64,000 nucleotides of DNA, taken from the NCBI RefSeq assembly GCF_042683125.1, contig NZ_JBHUIY010000006.1, positions 84,458 to 148,457 on the forward strand, in the 5' to 3' direction. The notes under the pieces were generated by a model. That model searched no databases, was not told where the DNA came from, and saw only the letters and a list, made by a program, of their open reading frames with translations. Below are positions 7,982 through 16,512 of the stretch, one piece after another. This DNA is from Phaeospirillum tilakii. GTDB lineage: Bacteria > Pseudomonadota > Alphaproteobacteria > Rhodospirillales > Magnetospirillaceae. The position numbers and the translations under genes were made by a program. Positions within the stretch are counted from its first letter, which is position 1. Every line of letters begins with the position of its first letter.

Positions 7982-9871
7982 TCAGATCTCGACCTGGCTG
8001 CCGAGTTCGACCACCCGGTCGCTCGGCAGGTGAAAGAAGTCCGAGGCGCTGGTGGCGGTGCGGGACAGGGTGGCGAACATCTGCTCGCGCCAGCCCAGCA
8101 GGCCGGGGCGCCGGCGCGGGATCACCGTCTCGCGCGACACGAAATAGGATAGGGACATCGGCTCGTAGAAGAAACCGAGTTGCGCGGTGCTGGCCTGGGC
8201 CAGCGCCTTCGGGATGTTCGGGCTTTCCATGAAGCCGTAGCGCAGCAGCAGCCGGATCACGTTGGGGGCCAGCTCGCGCTTTTCCAGCCGCCGCTCGGCG
8301 GCGACGAACGGGGTCTCCTCGACCAGCACGGTCAGCAGCACCACCCGCTCATGCATCACCCGGTTGTGCTTGAGATTGTGCAGCAGGGCGACCGGCACCC
8401 CCTCGCTCATCCCGGTCAGGAACACCGCCGTGCCGGGCACCCGCGGCACCCGGTCGGACAGGCTGGCGAGGAAGTCGGCCACCGGCAGGCTGTTGGCGCG
8501 CGAACGCTCGGTCAGCAGGCGGCGGCCGCGCTTCCACACCGTCAGGGTGACGAACACCGCCAGCCCGACCGCCAGCGGGAACCAGCCGCCATAGGGGATC
8601 TTGACCGCGTTGGCGAGGAAGAAGGCGAGATCGACCACCAGGAAGCCGCCGACGAAGATCGCGATCTTGCGGTGAGGCCATTTCCAGATCAGCAGCATCG
8701 CCAGCCCGACCAGCAGGGCGTCGATCACCATCGTCCCGGTCACCGCCACCCCATAGGCGGCGGCGAGGTTGCTGGAACTGCCGAACCCGATCACCAGGGC
8801 GCAGACCGCGACCATCAGCAGCCAGTTGATGAACGGCAGGTAGATCTGGCCGATTTCCTCCTTCGAGGTATGGATGATCTCCATCCGCGGCAGGTAACCG
8901 AGCTGGATCGCCTGCCGGGTGACCGAGAAGGCGCCGGAGATCACCGCCTGACTGGCGATCACGGTGGCGGCGGTGGCCAGCAGCACCAGCGGCATCGTCG
9001 CCCAGGCGGGGGCGAGGCGGAAGAAGGGATGGGCCAGCGCCGAGGGGTCGTGCAGCAGCAGCGCCCCCTGGCCGAGATAATTGAGCATCAGCGCCGGCAG
9101 CACGAACACGTACCACGCCAGCCGGATCGGCAGCCGGCCGAAATGGCCCATGTCGGTGTAGAGCGCCTCGGCCCCGGTCACCGCCAGCACCACCGAGCCG
9201 AGGGCGAGAAAGCCGTACCAGCCGTGATCGAACAGGAACGCCAGCGCGTAATGCGGGCTGAGCGCGGCCAGCACCCCGGGGGTGAGGACGATGTTGCGCA
9301 GGCCGAGGATCGCCAGCACGGTGAACCAGCCGAACATCACCGGCCCGAACAGCCGGCCGACCGTGCCGGTGCCCTGGCGCTGGATCAGGAACAGCCCGAC
9401 CAGCACCACCAGGGTGATCGGCAGCACCGCATGCTCGAGCGTCGGCGCCACCACCCCCAGCCCCTCGACCGCCGACAGCACCGACACCGCCGGGGTGATC
9501 ATGCTGTCGCCGTAGAACAAGGCGGCGGCGAAGATGCCGAGCGCGCCGACCAGCAGCGACAGGCCGCGCCGTCCCTCGGCGGCGTGGGCGACCAGCGCCA
9601 TCAGCGCCAGCGAGCCGCCCTCGCCGCGATTGTCGGCGCGCATGATCACCAGCACGTACTTGATCGAGACGATCACGGTGATCGCCCAGAACACCAGCGA
9701 CAGCACGCCGAGCACGTTGCCGCGATCGAGCGGCAACGGATGCGGCCCGGCGAACGTCTCCTTGAGGGCATAAAGAGGACTGGTGCCGATATCGCCGAAC
9801 ACCACCCCGATCGCGGCCAGCATCAGCGCCGGCACGTTGCGGGACGTCCCCTCGGCCGGTTGGGTGGTCAT
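7982..9871 (-). CDS. kup: Kup-family potassium uptake transporter (copy 2)
   Basis: 629 residues, ATG with GGAGGGG upstream. Full KUP family protein: VFGDIGTSPLYALKETF in helix 1, NRGEGGSLALMAL, SMITPAVSVLSAVEGL, a dozen membrane segments to about residue 450, and a cytosolic tail ending DRVVELGSQVEI. It is paralogous to the next gene on the same strand. Both are complete, so this is a tandem duplication kept in two diverged copies, possibly with different affinity or pH range. It is first of the two-gene unit and would be transcribed from the 9872-10090 gap, which it shares divergently with the SIS-domain gene. Confidence 0.93.
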   Translation of the reverse strand: MTTQPAEGTSRNVPALMLAAIGVVFGDIGTSPLYALKETFAGPHPLPLDRGNVLGVLSLVFWAITVIVSIKYVLVIMRADNRGEGGSLALMALVAHAAEGRRGLSLLVGALGIFAAALFYGDSMITPAVSVLSAVEGLGVVAPTLEHAVLPITLVVLVGLFLIQRQGTGTVGRLFGPVMFGWFTVLAILGLRNIVLTPGVLAALSPHYALAFLFDHGWYGFLALGSVVLAVTGAEALYTDMGHFGRLPIRLAWYVFVLPALMLNYLGQGALLLHDPSALAHPFFRLAPAWATMPLVLLATAATVIASQAVISGAFSVTRQAIQLGYLPRMEIIHTSKEEIGQIYLPFINWLLMVAVCALVIGFGSSSNLAAAYGVAVTGTMVIDALLVGLAMLLIWKWPHRKIAIFVGGFLVVDLAFFLANAVKIPYGGWFPLAVGLAVFVTLTVWKRGRRLLTERSRANSLPVADFLASLSDRVPRVPGTAVFLTGMSEGVPVALLHNLKHNRVMHERVVLLTVLVEETPFVAAERRLEKRELAPNVIRLLLRYGFMESPNIPKALAQASTAQLGFFYEPMSLSYFVSRETVIPRRRPGLLGWREQMFATLSRTATSASDFFHLPSDRVVELGSQVEI

Positions 9872-10090
9872 GTTGGGGTTCCCCTCCGCCTTGCTCGGCT
9901 CATGCCTACCCGGTTTGCCCCAGGAGTCAAGCCCCCCGGCCCCAACCGTCAGGCGAGTGTGAGAGATTCCCTTGATTTACCAGACGTTTCCAATGCAGCC
10001 GGCGCGGCCCGTGACAGAACGGGCGAAGCCCGCTACAGTCGTCGCGACGGCGAAACCGCCGCCCCCGACCCGATCCGAACGGTATCCGCC

Positions 10091-10711
10091 ATGAGTTTTC
10101 CCGACCATCCCTACGCCGAGGCCGGAGCGTTCTGCACCGATTATTTCGCCGAACTGGCCCGGGCCGCCGCCTCGGTCGATCCGGCTTCGGTGGCCCGCGC
10201 CGCCGCCCTGCTGACCGAGGCCTTCGCCCGCGACGCCACCCTGTTTTCCTGCGGCAATGGCGGCTCGGCGGCGATCGCCGACCATCTGGTGTGCGACTGC
10301 GCCAAGGGGGTCCAGGCCGATACCGACTGGCGCCCCCGGGTGGTCAGCCTGTCGGCCACCACCAGTCTGGTCACCGCGATCGCCAACGACATCGCCTATG
10401 CCGAAGTGTTCGCGTGGCAGGTCAATACCTTCGCCCGCCCCGGCGATGTGCTGCTGACGATTTCCTCCTCGGGCAATTCCCCCAACATCGTGCGCGCGGT
10501 CGAGGCGGCCCGGGCACGGGGGGTGGCGAGCATCGCCCTGACCGGCTTCGACGGCGGCGCCTCGGCCGGCCTCGCCGACGTCAACCTCCACGTCGCCGCG
10601 CGCAATTACGGCATCGTCGAGGACACCCATCAGAGCCTGATGCACATCCTGGCCCAGTATCTGCGCCAGAGCCGGATGGACCCCGCCCTGGTCGCCGCCC
10701 GCACCTTCTAG
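10091..10711 (+). CDS. gmhA: GmhA-like phosphosugar (SIS domain) isomerase
   Basis: 206 residues, one SIS domain. The motifs FSCGNGGSAAIADHLVCDC and LLTISSSGNSPNIVRAVEAAR are the phosphate-binding loops of the sedoheptulose-7-phosphate isomerase (GmhA/DiaA) family, and EDTHQSLMHILAQYL is the family's C-terminal metal/helix segment. GmhA makes D-glycero-D-manno-heptose 7-phosphate for lipopolysaccharide core. DiaA-type replication proteins share the fold, and no other heptose gene is nearby, so the substrate is not certain. The start ATG was chosen because the open frame upstream is only the shadow of the kup gene. Confidence 0.8.
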   Translation: MSFPDHPYAEAGAFCTDYFAELARAAASVDPASVARAAALLTEAFARDATLFSCGNGGSAAIADHLVCDCAKGVQADTDWRPRVVSLSATTSLVTAIANDIAYAEVFAWQVNTFARPGDVLLTISSSGNSPNIVRAVEAARARGVASIALTGFDGGASAGLADVNLHVAARNYGIVEDTHQSLMHILAQYLRQSRMDPALVAARTF

Positions 10712-10850
10712 GATGTGGGCTCCGCCCACACCCGCCAAGGGCCGCAGGCCCTTGGAACCCATTGGTTTTCCGGGGGTGGGCACGAAGGATAAGGGAAGGG
10801 GATCCAAGGGCCTTGCGGCCCTTGGCGGGTGCGGGCAGAGCCCGCTCCCC
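10712..10850. repeat. Inverted pair of dispersed repeat A between convergent genes, probable bidirectional terminator
   Basis: Two copies of a palindromic GC-rich unit in opposite orientation. The left copy (10714-10758) reads GTGGGCTCCGCCCAC, ACCCGCC, AAGGGCCGCAGGCCCTT, GGAACC; the right copy (10801-10846) is its reverse complement. Each unit has two internal hairpins and the copies can also pair with each other. It sits between the 3' ends of the SIS gene and rpoH. Confidence 0.75.
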
Positions 10851-10855
10851 GTTGT

Positions 10856-11734
10856 TCAGACCCGGGCGGCGGCGGCGGCCGACTGCACCGACTTCTGCAA
10901 CTTCTCGAAGGCGCGGACCTCGATCTGGCGCACCCGTTCGCGCGAGATGCCGTAGCGGCGCGACAGGTCGTCGAGGGTGGCCGGCTCCTCGGCGAGACGG
11001 CGATGGGTCAGGATCGCCCGCTCGCGCTCGTTGAGGCTGGCCAAAGCGGCGGTGAGGAAGCCGCGCCGCTGTCCCAGTTCCTCGCGCTCGCCCAGTTCGG
11101 TTTCCTGGTCCTCGCGCTCATCGACCAGCCAATCCTGCCATTCGCCCTCGCTTTCGGCGCGCAGCGGCGCGTTGAGCGAATGGTCGGGGCTGGCGAGGCG
11201 GCGGTTCATGTTGACCACCTCCTCCTCGCTGACGTCGAGCGATTCGGCGATGCGGCCGACCACCTCGGGGGCGAGGTCGCCTTCCTCGATCGCGTTCATC
11301 TGCCCCTTCAGCTTGCGCAGGTTGAAGAACAGCTTCTTCTGCGCGGCGGTGGTGCCCATCTTCACCAGCGACCAGGAATGCAGGATGTATTCCTGGATCG
11401 CGGCGCGGATCCACCACATCGCGTAGGTGGCAAGCCGGAAGCCACGATCGGGATCGAAGCGGCGCACCGCCTGCATCATGCCGATGTTGCCTTCGGAGAT
11501 CATTTCGCCGAGCGGCAGGCCGTAGCCGCGATAGCCCATCGCGATCTTGGCCACCAGCCGCAGATGGCTGGTGATCAGCCGTTCCGCCGCCGACCCGTCG
11601 TCATGGTCGCGGTAGCGCTTGGCCAGGAGATATTCCTCCTCGGGCGGCAGCATCGGGAACTTGCGGATGTCCTGCAGATAGCGGGTGAGGTTGCCCTCGG
11701 GCGCGAGCGACAGGCTGGAACTGATGGCCGTCAT
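10856..11734 (-). CDS. rpoH: RNA polymerase heat-shock sigma factor sigma-32
   Basis: 292 residues from ATG 11734 with GAGGAGA just upstream; the longer open frame adds a non-conserved leader. All sigma-70 family regions are present: region 2 with RLVAKIAMGYRGYGLPLGEMISEGNIGMMQAVRRFDP split by the RpoH-box area, region 2.4 FATYAMWWIRAAIQEYIL-like, the RpoH box region QKKLFFNLRKLK, and region 4 ending SRERVRQIEVRAFEKL. It directs transcription of heat-shock genes. Many alphaproteobacteria carry more than one RpoH; this appears to be the canonical one. Convergent with the GmhA-like gene. Confidence 0.95.
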   Translation of the reverse strand: MTAISSSLSLAPEGNLTRYLQDIRKFPMLPPEEEYLLAKRYRDHDDGSAAERLITSHLRLVAKIAMGYRGYGLPLGEMISEGNIGMMQAVRRFDPDRGFRLATYAMWWIRAAIQEYILHSWSLVKMGTTAAQKKLFFNLRKLKGQMNAIEEGDLAPEVVGRIAESLDVSEEEVVNMNRRLASPDHSLNAPLRAESEGEWQDWLVDEREDQETELGEREELGQRRGFLTAALASLNERERAILTHRRLAEEPATLDDLSRRYGISRERVRQIEVRAFEKLQKSVQSAAAAARV

Positions 11735-11860
11735 CGTCGTGTCTCCTCTTCCGGCGGGAGGGGGGTTCCCTCCCTGGCGGGGCGGCGGCGCTTGCCGCGC
11801 CTTGTCCGTCCCGCGAGTTGGAAAACGATGCCACAGCTGGGCGGTCAAGTATAGCTCTTT

Positions 11861-12844
11861 TTAAACCGCCTCTAAAATTTTTATCAAGCTACTGATATCC
11901 GAAGGTATAGCACTCTCAAACCTCAGCCAACCCCCTTGGGTGGGGTGGCGAAACCCGAGCAGATAGGCATGAAGGGCCTGACGGGGAAACGCCTGTAGGG
12001 CTTGACGCTGCACGTCCGGTAGCCGTGACATTCGGCTAGGACGTACCCTACCATAGGTCATATCACCAACCAAGGGATTATTCACACTGGTCATATGAAC
12101 CCGGATCTGATGTGTCCGGCCGGTGGCGAGCCGGCACTCGACCAGACTGACCGCGCCGGCCAGGAAACTTTTCATCACCCGATAGCGGGTCAGCGCCGGC
12201 TTGCCGCCATGGCTGACCACCGCCATGGTCTTGCGGTCGCGCGGATTGCGGCCGATCGCGCCCTCGATGCGGCCCTCGGCCGGGTTGGGCAGGCCCCACA
12301 CCAGGGCGCGGTAGGCCCGCTCCAGGCTGTGGTCGGCGAATTGCTCGGCGAGGCCGCGATGGGCGGCATCGGTCTTGGCCACCACCAGCAGGCCGGAGGT
12401 GTCCTTGTCGATGCGATGGACGATGCCGGGGCGGCGCACCCCGCCGATCCCGGCCAGCGACTCGCCGCAATGGGCCAGCAGGGCGTTGACCAGGGTCGAA
12501 TCCGGGCTGCCGGGGGCGGGATGGACCACCATGCCGGCCGGCTTGTCGATCACGATCAGGTCGGCGTCCTCGTAGACCACCACCAGGGCGATGTCCTGGG
12601 GCTCGGGCGTGGCGGGAGCGTCGGGCGGAACCTCGACCCGGGCGGTCTGGCCGGGTTTGACCCGGTACGAGGGGTCGGCTATCGTCGCGCCGTCGAGGCC
12701 GACCTGGCCGGCCTCGATCAGAGCCTTGATCCGGCTGCGCGACAGCTCGGGCAACCGGGCGGCCAGCCATTTGTCGAGACGGTCGCCGGCCTCGTCGGGC
12801 GTGGCCGGGACGGGGATGAGAACACGGGAAGCGATGTCGGTCAT
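11861..12844 (-). CDS. rluD: RluD-family 23S rRNA pseudouridine synthase
   Basis: 327 residues. The ATG at 12844 gives the usual RluD N-terminus, with an S4 domain at residues 18-75 (GDRLDKWLAARLPELSRSRIKALIEAGQV) followed by the catalytic domain with the signature GIVHRIDKDTSGLLVVAKT, whose Asp is catalytic. It isomerises uridines in helix 69 of 23S rRNA (U1911/1915/1917 in E. coli). The gene is divergent from the small membrane-protein gene. The final 60 bp use more A/T than the body. Confidence 0.93.
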   Translation of the reverse strand: MTDIASRVLIPVPATPDEAGDRLDKWLAARLPELSRSRIKALIEAGQVGLDGATIADPSYRVKPGQTARVEVPPDAPATPEPQDIALVVVYEDADLIVIDKPAGMVVHPAPGSPDSTLVNALLAHCGESLAGIGGVRRPGIVHRIDKDTSGLLVVAKTDAAHRGLAEQFADHSLERAYRALVWGLPNPAEGRIEGAIGRNPRDRKTMAVVSHGGKPALTRYRVMKSFLAGAVSLVECRLATGRTHQIRVHMTSVNNPLVGDMTYGRVRPSRMSRLPDVQRQALQAFPRQALHAYLLGFRHPTQGGWLRFESAIPSDISSLIKILEAV

Positions 12845-12894
12845 CGCCGCATCATCGCCGATCCGGCCGCCGGCGGCGACAGGGGAAATCACAG

Positions 12895-13224
12895 ATGAAA
12901 GCACTGAAAGCCTTGGTGATCGTGCTCGGCCTGCTGATCGTGGCCGGCGTGGTGCTGCTGATCTACGGCGTGTCGTCGAAGCTGGGGCCGCGCCCGGCCC
13001 CGAGCGCGGCGGCGGGAACGGCCGGCGGCGCCACGGCTTCGTTCGGCACGGTGGCGGTGCCGCTGCCGGGCGGAGCCCAGGTGGTGCAGGTGCTGAGCGC
13101 GGGCGAGCGGCTGGTGGTGCGGATCGCCACCCCGGACTCGACCGAGCTGGTGGTGCTCGACCCGGCACGCGGCGAAATCGCCGGCCGCTTCAGCCTCGCC
13201 GCGCCGACGCTGGCGGCGCGATGA
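12895..13224 (+). CDS. DUF6476-like single-pass membrane protein
   Basis: 109 residues. One N-terminal transmembrane helix (ALVIVLGLLIVAGVVLLIYGV, residues 5-26), a proline/alanine linker and a small domain with VPLPGGAQVVQVLSAGERLVVRIATPDSTELVVLDPARGEIAGRF. It resembles a short alphaproteobacterial protein family found beside rluD, recalled as DUF6476. Its role is unknown; the domain probably faces the periplasm. The stop overlaps the start of the JAMM gene by the four bases ATGA, so the two are translationally coupled. Confidence 0.75.
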   Translation: MKALKALVIVLGLLIVAGVVLLIYGVSSKLGPRPAPSAAAGTAGGATASFGTVAVPLPGGAQVVQVLSAGERLVVRIATPDSTELVVLDPARGEIAGRFSLAAPTLAAR

Positions 13225-13655
13225 TCCTGCTGGCGGCGGCGGAGGCGGCGGCGATCGCCGCCCACGCCGAGGCCGCCTTTCCCGGCGAGGGCTGCGGCCT
13301 GCTCGCCGGCACCGGCACCGCGCCCTTGCGGGTGACCCGGATGGTGCCGGCCGCCAATTTGTGCGCCGGCCAGCGCGACGACCGCTTCGAGCTCGACCCC
13401 GCCGCCCGCTTCGCCCTGACGCGCGCCCTGCGCGGCACGCCGGAGCGGCTGATCGGCCACTGGCACTCCCACCCCAACGGCCGCGCCGAACCCTCCCCCA
13501 CCGACCTCGCCCGCGCCTGGGAGCCGGACCTGGTGTGGCTGATCGTCCCGGTGAGGACCGACGCCGGGGGGCGGCCCCGGGCCGGAGCGCCGCGCGCCTT
13601 TCGGCTTGATGGCGAACGGGGGGTGATCACGCCGGTAATGTTGCGGCTGACGTAG
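13221..13655 (+). CDS. JAMM/MPN+ (Mov34-type) metallopeptidase
   Basis: 144 residues. It has the complete JAMM zinc motif: Glu23 (in FPGEGCGLL) and His82-x-His84-x7-Ser92-x2-Asp95 within HSHPNGRAEPSPTD. Bacterial members cleave isopeptide-like or C-terminal bonds, for example maturing ubiquitin-like sulfur carriers before thiolation; others act as deubiquitinase-like anti-phage factors. No sulfur-carrier, E1 or CBASS gene is adjacent, so the substrate is open. Translationally coupled to the upstream DUF6476-like gene. Confidence 0.85.
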   Translation: MILLAAAEAAAIAAHAEAAFPGEGCGLLAGTGTAPLRVTRMVPAANLCAGQRDDRFELDPAARFALTRALRGTPERLIGHWHSHPNGRAEPSPTDLARAWEPDLVWLIVPVRTDAGGRPRAGAPRAFRLDGERGVITPVMLRLT

Positions 13656-13660
13656 GATCG

Positions 13661-13719
13661 CGCGGGCGCCGCCCGCGAGCCCGCCGGGGCGATGCCCCGG
13701 ACCCCCTTTGTTTTTATGG
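13661..13719. repeat. Dispersed repeat B
   Basis: Contains the palindromes CGGGCGCCGCCCG and CCGGGGCGATGCCCCGG followed by ACCCCCTTTGTTTTTATG. Close copies occur at 53923-53977 and 61965-62013 (reverse), and a looser one at 29391-29444. It lies after the JAMM gene and could end its transcript. Confidence 0.7.
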
Positions 13720-13798
13720 GAAAATGGGAAGACCCAAAAAAAGCGCTTGCCAAGGGATCCGCTATCCGGCATAAACCGCGCCGCACCGAGCCTCCAGC

Positions 13799-13874
13799 GT
13801 CCCCATCGTCTAGAGGCCTAGGACATCGCCCTCTCACGGCGGTAACCGGGGTTCGAATCCCCGTGGGGACGCCA
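13799..13874 (+). tRNA. tRNA-Glu (anticodon CTC)
   Basis: 76 bases with encoded CCA. Acceptor GTCCCCA pairs with TGGGGAC; the D arm is CGTCTAGAGGCCTAGGACA; the anticodon stem CCGCC-type encloses the loop CTCTCAC, giving anticodon CTC; the T arm is CGGGG-TTCGAAT-CCCCG. The 3' half is the integration target of the following element: a near-copy recurs at 35963-36028. Confidence 0.95.
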
Positions 13875-13893
13875 ATGGTTTCAATGGCTTAGG
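13828..13893. other. attL: left attachment repeat inside tRNA-Glu
   Basis: Runs from the anticodon stem through the CCA end and about 19 bases beyond. It is repeated at 35963-36028 in the same orientation, with one mismatch inside the tRNA part and four in the flank. In this copy the T stem pairs perfectly, so the tRNA works. Confidence 0.85.
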
Positions 13894-13911
13894 TAGCGCC
13901 CTCCCCCTTCA

Positions 13912-13940
13912 GTGTCCTGTCCGTATCCAGTCCGAGTCGG
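13912..13940 (+). repeat. Left copy of a 29-bp end repeat, candidate integrase arm site
   Basis: Begins GTGTCCTGTCCGTATCCAG and matches GTGTCCTGTCAGTGTCCAG at 35836-35864 in the same orientation. One copy near each end of the element is what tyrosine integrases use as arm-type sites. Confidence 0.5.
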
Positions 13941-14140
13941 TGGATGGAGAGGGATCTTCGTGGACAAGGGTGGCGTGTTCGTTCCAGGAACCCCCATCCC
14001 GACCTGAAAAGCCGGGTCTGCATCCCAGCGCCGCCCTTACCTCTTTCGGGCGGCGCGACCTCGGGATATTTTCTCCCCTCACCTGTGCTTCGGCCCCAGC
14101 CGGTTCCGTAAACCGGGGCCCCTCCCGCCTTGGACGGACC

Positions 14141-15067
14141 GTGGAAGATTCCCTGCGTCAGAGACTGAGCCAGCCGGCCCGCACGATCACCCTCGAACAA
14201 GCCCTCGCGATCTGGCACGTCGTTGACGTTTCGGTACGCTGCCGTGGCGTCGGGAGCTGGGCGCAAGATCCACGCCTGCCCGCCCGCCTTCGCGGCGCCC
14301 TGGGACGGCAACTGACCGAAAGCGCCTCGCCGGAAGCCCGAGCCGGCCAGCCCTGCCCCTGGTGGCCGCCCTGCGCTCTCGACCTGTTGTTCGGCCAACA
14401 TGGCAAAGTGACCGGAGGGATCGAAATCCCCAAGCCCTATGTCGTTGCCGCCAGGGCCGACGGAACCGATCTGGTGGCAAGCGTGACGCTGTTCGGTCTG
14501 GCCGCCGACTGGGCCGGATCCGTCGCCGATGCCCTGGTGCGGGGCCTGCGTCAGGGGATCAACGAGGCCGATGCCGACCGGGCGCGGTATCGGTCGCTGG
14601 AGGTCATCGACCGCACCATCGCCGTCGGCACCGGCCCGGAGCCGTTCACCCCCGACAGCGGAACGATCCTGCTGGTCACGCTGGAAACGCCACTGTCGAT
14701 CCGCAGCGGCGACACCATTCGCTCGCCTGATTTCGGCGATCTGGTCTCATCCCTCACCTCCCGGGTCCAGGGACTGGCGCGGTGGCATGACGCGGCCCTC
14801 ACCGCCGACTGGCCGGACCTGATCCGGCAAGGGCGCACCCTGCCCCGCCATGACATCGCCCGCACCGCCCCCCTCCTGTGGCAACGGGGCTCGACCCGAC
14901 AGGATCGGGCGTTTAGGGTGGGCGGCGGACGCGGGCAATGGCTGGTCGATACGCCCTCCCCCGACCTGATGGCCCTCCTGCTGCTTGGCCAGACCACCGG
15001 GGCCGGCGGCCGCACCACCCTCGGTCTGGGCCGTTTCCGGATCGATCTGGTGTCAGAGCCGACCTGA
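14141..15067 (+). CDS. cas6: Cas6-like pre-crRNA endoribonuclease
   Basis: 308 residues from a GTG at 14141 with GGACGGA just upstream; an in-frame ATG at 13940 would translate the attachment flank and is less likely. The pattern is that of Cas6 with a C-terminal RAMP fold: PARLRGALGRQL, a CPWWPPCALDLLFG segment, then IPKPYVVAA, LFGLAADWAGSVADALVRGL, and a glycine-rich end RTTLGLGRFRIDL. Cas6 cleaves CRISPR transcripts at the base of the repeat hairpin, leaving an 8-base 5' tag. Being the only Cas6 candidate here, it probably serves all three arrays, whose repeats share the same 3' end. The gene faces the distal end of array 1. Confidence 0.75.
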   Translation: MEDSLRQRLSQPARTITLEQALAIWHVVDVSVRCRGVGSWAQDPRLPARLRGALGRQLTESASPEARAGQPCPWWPPCALDLLFGQHGKVTGGIEIPKPYVVAARADGTDLVASVTLFGLAADWAGSVADALVRGLRQGINEADADRARYRSLEVIDRTIAVGTGPEPFTPDSGTILLVTLETPLSIRSGDTIRSPDFGDLVSSLTSRVQGLARWHDAALTADWPDLIRQGRTLPRHDIARTAPLLWQRGSTRQDRAFRVGGGRGQWLVDTPSPDLMALLLLGQTTGAGGRTTLGLGRFRIDLVSEPT

Positions 15068-15144
15068 CACCACACGGCTTCGCATCGGCGCGCCCCTCGC
15101 GTCACCCACAACACCGGCGAGCCGGCCAAACCTCAGATCAGCCA

Positions 15145-16319
15145 ACTGCACTCCGCTCCCATGCGCGGAAAACGCCCGATGGTTCCCGGATCGACGGTGC
15201 CCGTTCATCGGCGTGTTTCAATCCGCTCCCATGCGCGGAAAACGCCATGGTCGGCGCGCTGAGCAAGGCGCTCCCCGCCGTTTCAATCCGCTCCCACGCG
15301 CGGAAAACGCCATCACCCGCTGCGAGACGGTCCACCTTGCCCGCGTTTCAATCCGCTCCCACGCGCGAAAAACGCCAAGACCGCCTGAGTGATATCCCCC
15401 GGCCGGTTCTTCGTTTCAATCCGCTCCCACGCGCGGAAAACGCCAGAAATCGGCCGCGTCAGAATTTGACCAGACACTGTTTCAATCCGCTCCCACGCGC
15501 GGAAAACGCCGAGGGCAGTCAGAGCGTGGTCGGCTTGAAGGTGGAGTTTCAATCCGCTCCCACGCGCGGAAAACGCCGCCGGTGGAAGGACAGATGGTCG
15601 CTACCGAGATGGCGTTTCAATCCGCTCCCACGCGCGGAAAACGCCTTTGTTTCGGGTCATTTCAAGGTACGGCAAAGCGGAGGTTTCAATCCGCTCCCAC
15701 GCGCGGAAAACGCCACAAACCGAGGTCGAAACTCTGCTGCGTCAGGCCGGGGTTTCAATCCGCTCCCACGCGCGGAAAACGCCACTCACGGTCCTTCGCG
15801 AATTTCGCGATGTCTTCATGTTTCAATCCGCTCCCACGCGCGGAAAACGCCACGCGACATGAACTTCAGATGCCCCATCACGGGCGTTTCAATCCGCTCC
15901 CACGCGCGGAAAACGCCGATCATGGGCGGCGAGGAAAAGAAGGGGACGTGGGTTTCAATCCGCTCCCACGCGCGGAAAACGCCACCAGGGGCGGCCCCAC
16001 CCCCCGGCCCCCGCCCCGTGTTTCAATCCGCTCCCACGCGCGGAAAACGCCTTGCGGTGGCGAACCTCTCGGAGGACCTCAACAAGGTTTCAATCCGCTC
16101 CCACGCGCGGAAAACGCCTCAACCAACGAGTTTCATTGGGTCGCGCGTCGATGTTTCAATCCGCTCCCACGCGCGGAAAACGCGTCAGGTCGCATACCTG
16201 GACCATCGAGTCATTCGGCGTTTCAATCCGCTCCCACGCGCGGAAAACGCTGTCGGAACTGGCCTATATCGAGATGCAGTCCCGGCTGTTTCAATCCGCT
16301 CCCACGCGCGGAAAACGCT
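15145..16319 (-). CRISPR. CRISPR array 1 (18 repeats, 17 spacers)
   Basis: Repeat of 32 bases, on the plus strand starting GTTTCAATCCGCTCCCAC and ending GCGCGGAAAACGCC; spacers 33-38 bases. Read on the minus strand, repeats end in ATTGAAAC, the usual 8-base crRNA tag, so transcription runs right to left from the A/T-rich leader at 16320-16512. In agreement, the left-most repeat (15145-15176) is degenerate and the second keeps the same CCATGCG variant, marking the old end. The three leader-proximal repeats have lost the last cytosine (CGC instead of CGCC). Confidence 0.97.
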
Positions 16320-16512
16320 CCCTTTTTTCAAGGTTATTGTGAAACAAGGAGAATTCCTGGTCAATCCGCGAACCGACCCCGCAGAAAGTACCCAGAGCCG
16401 CAAATCGACGACCCCCAGAAATATTCCCATTGAAAAAATTTGGTTTTTTTCAGGTGCGAACCTCCCTGGGACCATACGCACGCTACCGGTTCGCACCAGC
16501 GGAACCGATGCC
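16320..16512 (-). promoter_or_regulatory. Leader of array 1
   Basis: A/T-rich 193 bp between the third RAMP gene and the first repeat, read on the minus strand. It holds AATGGGAATAT about 105 bp from the array, also found about 115 bp from array 2, and a GATTGACCA 38 bp from the array. It lacks the CCCCGTGGAA boxes of leaders 2 and 3. Inverted GGTTCGCACC/GGTGCGAACC copies (16456-16500) may be a terminator for the cas operon or an operator. Confidence 0.7.

Noticed and set aside
8180..10090. Long N-terminal extension of the SIS-domain gene
   Set aside because: The extension is the antisense of kup; the proper start is the ATG at 10091.
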